Source: DASUGM01 sp036274055
Lineage (GTDB): Bacteria; Acidobacteriota; Vicinamibacteria; Vicinamibacterales; SCN-69-37
Direction: 5' to 3'
NCBI GenBank assembly: GCA_036274055.1
Contig: DASUGM010000216.1
Span: forward strand, 1-5,369
Length of the DNA: 5,369 bases
Part shown: piece after piece, positions 3,501-5,369 of the stretch
How positions within the stretch are numbered: the stretch's first letter is position 1
Layout of the letters: each line of letters begins with the position of its first letter
Made by a program: the position numbers and the translations under genes
The notes under the pieces: generated by a model
Seen by the model: the letters and a program-made list of their open reading frames with translations, nothing else
What the model was told of the DNA's origin: nothing
Databases searched by the model: none

Positions 3501-5369
3501 GCCGCCCGAGAGCGAATAGGTGACGTCGGAATCGAGCGCGGCAAGCTGGACAGCGACCTCGTCATCGTCCCCGCCGGCGTCGACCGTGATCGTGGAGCCG
3601 GCGTCGAGCTCCCACATCACCCCGACGTCGATGCGGTCGTCGCCGCCGAGGCCGTTGATCACCAGGCTCGTAATCGAGCCTGCGTCGGTGAAGAAGACGT
3701 CCTCGCCGGTATCGATGCTGATGGCGAAGCTGCCGTCCGATGCGGTCCCTCGATCGGTGAGGACGATGTGATCCTTGCCCGCCGTACCGGAAAAGGTTCG
3801 CGTCGGCCCGACGGTCGCATCCACGAGCGGCTCGATGCCGTCGTACTGAATGACGTTGCCGTCGCGCGCGATCGCGCCCGCATCCGGCCCGCTGATGTCG
3901 TAGGCGACGCTGGAGAAGTAGCCGCCGTCCAGCACGATCACGTCGTAGCCGCCGGCGCCGCCCTCGATCTTTTCGCTCACGCTTCCGGCAGCTTTGACGA
4001 CGAAAGTGTCTTCGTTGTCAGCGGCGCCCTGAAGATCTTCGAAGCTGCTGAACGTCACGCCGGCCACGTCGCCGCTGTTCGGGCCGCTCACCGTCCAGGT
4101 CGTGTCTCCGACCGGACCCTTCAACGTATCGGCAGCCTCTCCGCCCTTCACATCCTCGATGCCGGAGAAGCCGAGAAGCGCCGTCGCTGTTCCCGTCGCG
4201 AGATCGACCGTGACCGCGGAGGTCCACCCCGCGTAGTCGAGACTATCCGTGCCGCCGCCACCGTCGACGGTTCCGGCGAAGTCGGCGGCGTCGTCGAAGC
4301 CGAACGTGTCCTCGTCGGCGCCGCCTTGCACGTCTTCGATGCCGGTGAAGCGCGTGCCGCCGGCGTTGCCGCTGCCCTGCCCGGTGAAGCGCCAGACGGT
4401 CTTGCGCTCGGGTCCGCGAATGCGATCCGCGCCCTCGCCTCCGACGATCGCGCCGCTGAGGCCGCCTGCGGCCATGACCATGAAGACGTCGCCGTCCTTG
4501 CCGCCGAAGAGGTCCTCGATGCCGACGAAGGCGACATCGTTCAACGTTCCGGCATCGGCATCCGAGACGATCCAGGTGTTCGGCTTGTCCGCTCCCTGCA
4601 GCGAATCTTCCCCGAGGCCTCCCGCGATGACACCGGTGAGAGCGCCCACGTCGTCGAAGACGAACTTGTCGCTCGCGCTGCCGCCGGAAAGGTTCTCGAT
4701 CTCCGCGAACGCAACCGCGCCGACGCTACCCGCGTTGGTGCCGCCGACGGTCCAGACGTTGTCTTCGTCGCGGCCGGTCAGCGTGTCATCGCCGGCGCTG
4801 CCGATAAGGGCGCTGAGGTTCGCAACGCTTCCCGCGCCGGTCGCAATCCCGGTCGCGAGGTCGACGCTGATGCCGCCCGCTTGCGAGGAATAGTCGAAGG
4901 TGTTGATGCCGCCGCGCCCATCGACCGTGCCGCTGATCGAGCCACCGGCGAAGACGAACCTGTCCGCCCCTGCTCCGCCGATCAGGTTCTCGATGCCCGT
5001 GAAGCTCTGGTCGTTGAGCGTTCCCTCGTTCGTCCCGCTGATGCGCCAGACGTTGTCCTGGTCAGCTGCAACGATCGTGTCGTTGCCGGCACCGCCATCG
5101 ACGCTGCCGTTCAGGCTGCCGCCGGCGAAGACGAAGGTGTCGTTGCCGGCGCCGCCCGTCAGGTTCTCCACGCCTGTGAACGACTGAGCGTTCAGGGTGC
5201 CGGCGTTGTCGCCGGAAATGACCCAGACGTTGTCGTCGTCGGCCGCGACGAGCGTGTCCTCGCCCGCGCCGCCGGCGAGGTTCTCGACCTCCGTGAACGT
5301 TTGCCCGTTGAGGCTTACCGCATCGGTTCCGCTGACAGTCCAGACGTTGTCCTGATCGGCGCCAGCCAC
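1..5369 (-). CDS. Giant multidomain RTX-like / beta-propeller surface protein with an internal OmpA-like domain (partial at both ends)
   Basis: One minus-strand frame is open over the whole window: 1789 sense codons from base 5369 to base 3, with two bases of the next codon left. No start or stop is visible; the first in-frame Met is residue 297 and sits inside a repeat, so it is not a credible start. Domain order: RTX-like solenoid (1-480), beta-rich connector (481-683), first propeller blade (684-737), OmpA-like peptidoglycan-binding domain (740-842), remaining propeller (846-1617), RTX-like C-terminal stretch (1618-1789). The visible part is acidic, rich in Gly, Asp, Asn and Thr, and I read no cysteine in it; this composition is usual in large proteins secreted by type I systems of Gram-negative bacteria. 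A giant adhesin or cell-surface protein is the best general guess. The ligand, the export route and any enzymatic activity cannot be decided, because the protein termini and neighbouring genes are not in view. I do not recognise a specific named gene. Confidence is high for the coding frame and moderate for the role. Confidence 0.95.
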   Translation of the reverse strand, partial: MAGADQDNVWTVSGTDAVSLNGQTFTEVENLAGGAGEDTLVAADDDNVWVISGDNAGTLNAQSFTGVENLTGGAGNDTFVFAGGSLNGSVDGGAGNDTIVAADQDNVWRISGTNEGTLNDQSFTGIENLIGGAGADRFVFAGGSISGTVDGRGGINTFDYSSQAGGISVDLATGIATGAGSVANLSALIGSAGDDTLTGRDEDNVWTVGGTNAGSVGAVAFAEIENLSGGSASDKFVFDDVGALTGVIAGGLGEDSLQGADKPNTWIVSDADAGTLNDVAFVGIEDLFGGKDGDVFMVMAAGGLSGAIVGGEGADRIRGPERKTVWRFTGQGSGNAGGTRFTGIEDVQGGADEDTFGFDDAADFAGTVDGGGGTDSLDYAGWTSAVTVDLATGTATALLGFSGIEDVKGGEAADTLKGPVGDTTWTVSGPNSGDVAGVTFSSFEDLQGAADNEDTFVVKAAGSVSEKIEGGAGGYDVIVLDGGYFSSVAYDISGPDAGAIARDGNVIQYDGIEPLVDATVGPTRTFSGTAGKDHIVLTDRGTASDGSFAISIDTGEDVFFTDAGSITSLVINGLGGDDRIDVGVMWELDAGSTITVDAGGDDDEVAVQLAALDSDVTYSLSGGGGTHDTLLSSTSANAVLTDTALEGVTLSAFQRAVIFLSEGATLDADLFSGQVFVIHDLPNWSEEGPGAYTQILDGATAPWDPVSGAINSVAVDPNDRFTIYLGTVNGGVWRNTGSKEVFFDLNESTLTNDDKTTLNAFADFLEAHPELTVEVGGHTDSSGDAAANMTLSLARATSVRDYLVNTRHIDASRLRVVAYGEDRPVAENIAGVQPLNRRVELLVQNWEPLTDGFQSLSISSVAISPIASNVVYAGVGNTSSFRKAGGPEIGLLFSNDRGDNWQVLGSNELKGLTITQVLPTTLVTASGAQVVFVSTFDVDANSDSNLDDKGGLFRLEVKADGTLEKIEKISGAGTTSGLPAGHYTDLALDAGNGGARSVSVYAANPASGVFRFTDNGDGILDGTDAQWQLVNTGFQLGADSDGIGGDDLLQQATRIRMAIHPTTGTLYAGVIGPVESHGLFSLGASRTGLIGLFKTKDFGANWTSMTLPGSTDNGTVYGLNAGRQGDKHFAIVVDPTDEDIVYVAGDTQGTTTNNSAGLTNAGSGRVFAFDDLNTSWVQIVGNNADNTAPHADARGMVFVGNYTLLQINDGGLTRLQNPFNDTDQGTRRWTSLNQGLNINEVLGLAYDPINNDILIGAQDNGSAHQGAGSTDGIDNNNDGNVDEAGESAFWSGTGGDGNSQAAIPIDMTGDSVPDRVLRYSLHNNFNFLQAYEYTTAGVLIDAAGNPSNTFQNIGFRAPGNATALSGLNAQDAAIKFKPIPMVANSNDPTRMLIGYFGIYESVNTNIAPAGGQPRILPLDEIRQIDPAAAGAAVPKGSEVTALVYGGKVGNTRFDDVVLAARGDTVLYRAAAGQNLTPRTIPGAGTIRGLTVDPSNWKVVYAADSTDVYRIEDITDNAKTWVKLTGNLKAVGQQDIRALEYIEASTGDMLLVGGQGGVSRMRDPDAGTNPWVRVGRGLPNAPVTSIQFEDLIDPGHLNGGDKLIVGTLGRGVWSIKDPENALSLSQNSVLEILGATTADQFKLERDTDNPLLFNVFDLSQSATDPIFTARGSTFDQVQINTRGGDDTVTVDYGKGAVAVPRGIAIDGGSGESITSNTVILAGGARTSYTTGTTSGGLTFHDIVDLQGRTQRVLVENIANVDASGVAAALDNPFATVKGAVQSLLDVLTFA
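1428..1559 (-). other. Acidic loops DGIDNNNDGNVDE and DMTGDSVPD, putative metal sites (residues 1271-1314)
   Basis: The first loop (1271-1283) has the D-x-N-x-D-G-x-V-D-E arrangement seen in dockerin-like and thrombospondin type 3-like calcium loops. The second (1306-1314, followed by RVLRY) matches the integrin/FG-GAP type loop D-x-x-G-D-x-x-P-D. They lie about 22 residues apart, after the blade motif ILIGAQDNG. Calcium coordination is inferred from the motifs only. Confidence 0.55.
2064..2087 (-). other. Asp-box motif TKDFGANW (residues 1095-1102)
   Basis: A second clean Asp box, with T1095, D1097, G1099 and W1102, follows GLFK and precedes a short TSMTLPG strand. Together with the copy at residues 894-901 it fixes the region as an Asp-box type propeller. 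Confidence 0.7.
2229..2330 (-). other. Paired acidic loops DNGDGILDGTD and DSDGIGGDD, putative metal sites (residues 1014-1047)
   Basis: Two Asp/Gly loops flank the strand QWQLVNTGFQLG (1026-1037). The first (1014-1024) and second (1039-1047) both resemble the DxDG-type Ca2+ loops of calcium-stabilised repeat proteins. They follow the blade strand GVFRFT and lie within the propeller. Confidence 0.5.
2526..2561 (-). other. Acidic loop DVDANSDSNLDD, putative metal site (residues 937-948)
   Basis: A D-x-D-x-N-x-D pattern sits in a propeller loop between the strand ending VSTF and the strand GGLFRLEV. The spacing of side-chain oxygens resembles EF-hand-like or thrombospondin-type Ca2+ loops, but no full EF-hand consensus with a terminal Glu is seen. 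Binding is inferred. Confidence 0.5.
2667..2690 (-). other. Asp-box motif SNDRGDNW (residues 894-901)
   Basis: This fits the Asp-box consensus S/T-x-D-x-G-x-x-W, with S894, D896, G898 and W901. It is preceded by GLLF, as expected for the hairpin between the third and fourth strands of a propeller blade. Asp boxes are structural and do not by themselves show sialidase activity. Confidence 0.7.
2844..3152 (-). other. OmpA C-terminal-like peptidoglycan-binding domain nested in the propeller (residues 740-842)
   Basis: About 103 residues match the OmpA/Pal/MotB C-terminal domain from end to end. They show the opening strand EVFFDLNESTLT (740-751), helix DDKTTLNAFADFLEAHP (753-769), strand TVEVGGHTDSSG (772-783), helix NMTLSLARATSVRDYLV (788-804), IDASRLRVVAYGEDRPVAEN (809-828) and the closing NRRVELLV (836-843). 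In OmpA the Asp of the HTD motif and an Arg fifteen residues later bind the diaminopimelate of peptidoglycan; here D780 and R795 have exactly that spacing. The domain therefore looks intact and able to bind. Length is normal for the family. What is unusual is location: this domain is usually C-terminal or follows a membrane anchor, whereas here large extracellular-type domains lie on both sides. It is in the same frame, without stop or frameshift, and has no obvious shift in base composition. Confidence 0.93.
3159..3320 (-). other. First blade of Asp-box / sortilin-like beta-propeller (residues 684-737)
   Basis: The segment starts NWSEEGPG and runs through GAINSVAVDPND (708-719) and TIYLGTVNGGVWRNTG (722-737). 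The pattern is hydrophobic-x-V-DPxxxxxIYxGTxxGGVW, the typical strand pair of propellers in the sialidase, Vps10/sortilin and GH74-like group, where each blade reads 'predicted position, observed value'. In such proteins the strand is normally followed by a brief loop and then W-x-x-(L) of the next strand. Here the next ~105 residues are instead an OmpA-like domain, and W846 takes up the blade again. Confidence 0.72.
3321..3929 (-). other. Beta-rich connector with degenerate RTX-like turns (residues 481-683)
   Basis: This stretch links the solenoid to the propeller. It contains an AYDISGPDAG strand pair (489-498), a VIQYDGIEPL segment (506-515), then FSGTAGKDHIVL (526-537). Two acidic turns, LGGDDRIDV (574-582) and AGGDDDEVAV (598-607), resemble RTX turns but are not in regular register with the array. 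GGGGTHDTLL (622-631) is a further loose copy. The last part (FQRAVIFLSEGATLDADLF, 653-671) leads into the propeller. I recognise no separate catalytic or binding domain. The sequence is most consistent with continued beta-helical folding, less regular than before. Confidence 0.6.
4113..4409 (-). repeat. Long solenoid module, second copy with LDYAG / VDLATG insert (residues 321-419)
   Basis: This 99-residue module repeats the long architecture: Trp326, FTGIEDV (341-347), GGADEDTFGF (349-358), then LDYAG (377-381) and VTVDLATGTATA (386-397), closing with GGEAADTL (409-416). The opening is more diverged than in the modules nearer base 5369: ERKTVW replaces DQDNVW. Confidence 0.7.
4770..5063 (-). 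repeat. Long solenoid module with FDYSS / VDLATG insert (residues 103-200)
   Basis: This 98-residue module begins like the 59-residue ones (DQDNVW, FTGIENL, GGAGADRFVF). It then adds about 39 residues containing FDYSS (158-162) and ISVDLATGIATG (167-178) before the GSAGDDTL turn (190-197). The (D/N)YS...V(D/N)LATGxATG pattern is common in RTX-type calcium-binding repeat proteins. A second copy lies at residues 321-419. Confidence 0.75.

Larger units (their letters stand above)
3930..5369 (-). repeat. RTX-like glycine/aspartate solenoid, seven DNVW modules (residues 1-480)
   Basis: Imperfect modules each carry an Asp-rich lead-in and Trp (DNVW or similar), a short strand ending in SG, a (S/T)FTGIEN-type strand and a GG(A)GxDT turn. 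The conserved Trp falls at residues 10, 49, 108, 206, 266, 326 and 425. Several turns, such as GGAGNDTFV at 72-80 and GGAGNDTIV at 92-100, fit the Ca2+-binding RTX nonapeptide GGxGxDxUx. They occur singly, separated by 20-21 or 39 residues, rather than in tandem nonapeptide runs. The family precedent is parallel beta-roll or beta-solenoid folding on Ca2+ outside the cell. At DNA level the ten bases cagacgttgt recur at 5341, 5224, 5047 and 4753, spaced 117, 177 and 294 bp, which are exact multiples of three. The array probably continues upstream of the window, since the first visible codons are already inside a module. Repeat structure is directly seen; Ca2+ binding and fold are inferred from the motif. 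Confidence 0.88.

Noticed and set aside
1661..4537. Shorter minus-strand open frames at 1661..1960, 2102..2443, 2794..3174, 3134..3334, 3659..3883, 4018..4227 and 4148..4537
   Set aside because: All are in other frames than the continuous 1789-codon frame, have Arg/Ser/Ala-rich products typical of GC-rich out-of-frame translation, and overlap recognised domains fully.
4249..5187. Plus-strand open frames at 4249..4893 and 4900..5187 with Pro/Ser-rich, seemingly repetitive products
   Set aside because: The apparent repeats (such as PAPPIRFS and PAPPVRFS) mirror the DNA repeats of the minus-strand solenoid read in an antisense frame; no independent domain or coding signal is visible.
3930..5369. 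CRISPR array or tandem non-coding repeat
   Set aside because: The repeats are imperfect, spaced by multiples of three at coding-module length, and conserved mainly at protein level, so they are protein repeats.

Overview
The window lies inside one very large protein-coding gene on the minus strand. Reading from base 5369 down to base 3, a single frame stays open for 1789 codons with no stop. I see neither the true start nor the stop, so the gene continues past both edges. Residue numbers below count from the first codon visible at the 5369 end. DNA is GC-rich with strongly GC-biased third positions. Together with an OmpA-like peptidoglycan-binding module and RTX-type glycine/aspartate repeats, this suggests a Gram-negative bacterium, probably a proteobacterium; the exact lineage cannot be read from the window.

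Layout in protein order (high to low coordinates). Residues 1-480 (3930..5369) are a glycine/aspartate-rich repeat region with single RTX-like GGxGxDxUx turns and a recurring DNVW motif, probably a beta-solenoid. Residues 481-683 (3321..3929) are a more degenerate beta-rich connector, also with GGDD turns. Residues 684-737 (3159..3320) begin an Asp-box/sortilin-like beta-propeller. Residues 740-842 (2844..3152) are a complete OmpA C-terminal-type peptidoglycan-binding domain. Residues 846-1617 (519..2834) resume and complete the propeller region, with about a dozen more blade-like motifs and several acidic, putative Ca2+-binding loops. Residues 1618-1789 (1..518) return to RTX-like beta-rich sequence and run off the window.

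The most striking point is the nesting. The OmpA-like domain sits between a blade strand ending in GGVWRNTG and the strand starting WEPLTD, which in related propeller proteins I would expect to be joined by a short loop. The host fold therefore appears to be interrupted by a whole, apparently functional peptidoglycan-binding module carrying its ligand Asp and Arg. Overall the product looks like a giant, cysteine-free, calcium-dependent surface or secreted protein, plausibly an adhesin exported by a type I system. Export route and ligand are inferences, because the protein ends and neighbouring genes are outside the window.

There is no intergenic space, RNA gene, mobile element, CRISPR array, promoter or terminator that I can support. 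Other open frames on either strand are shadows of this gene.
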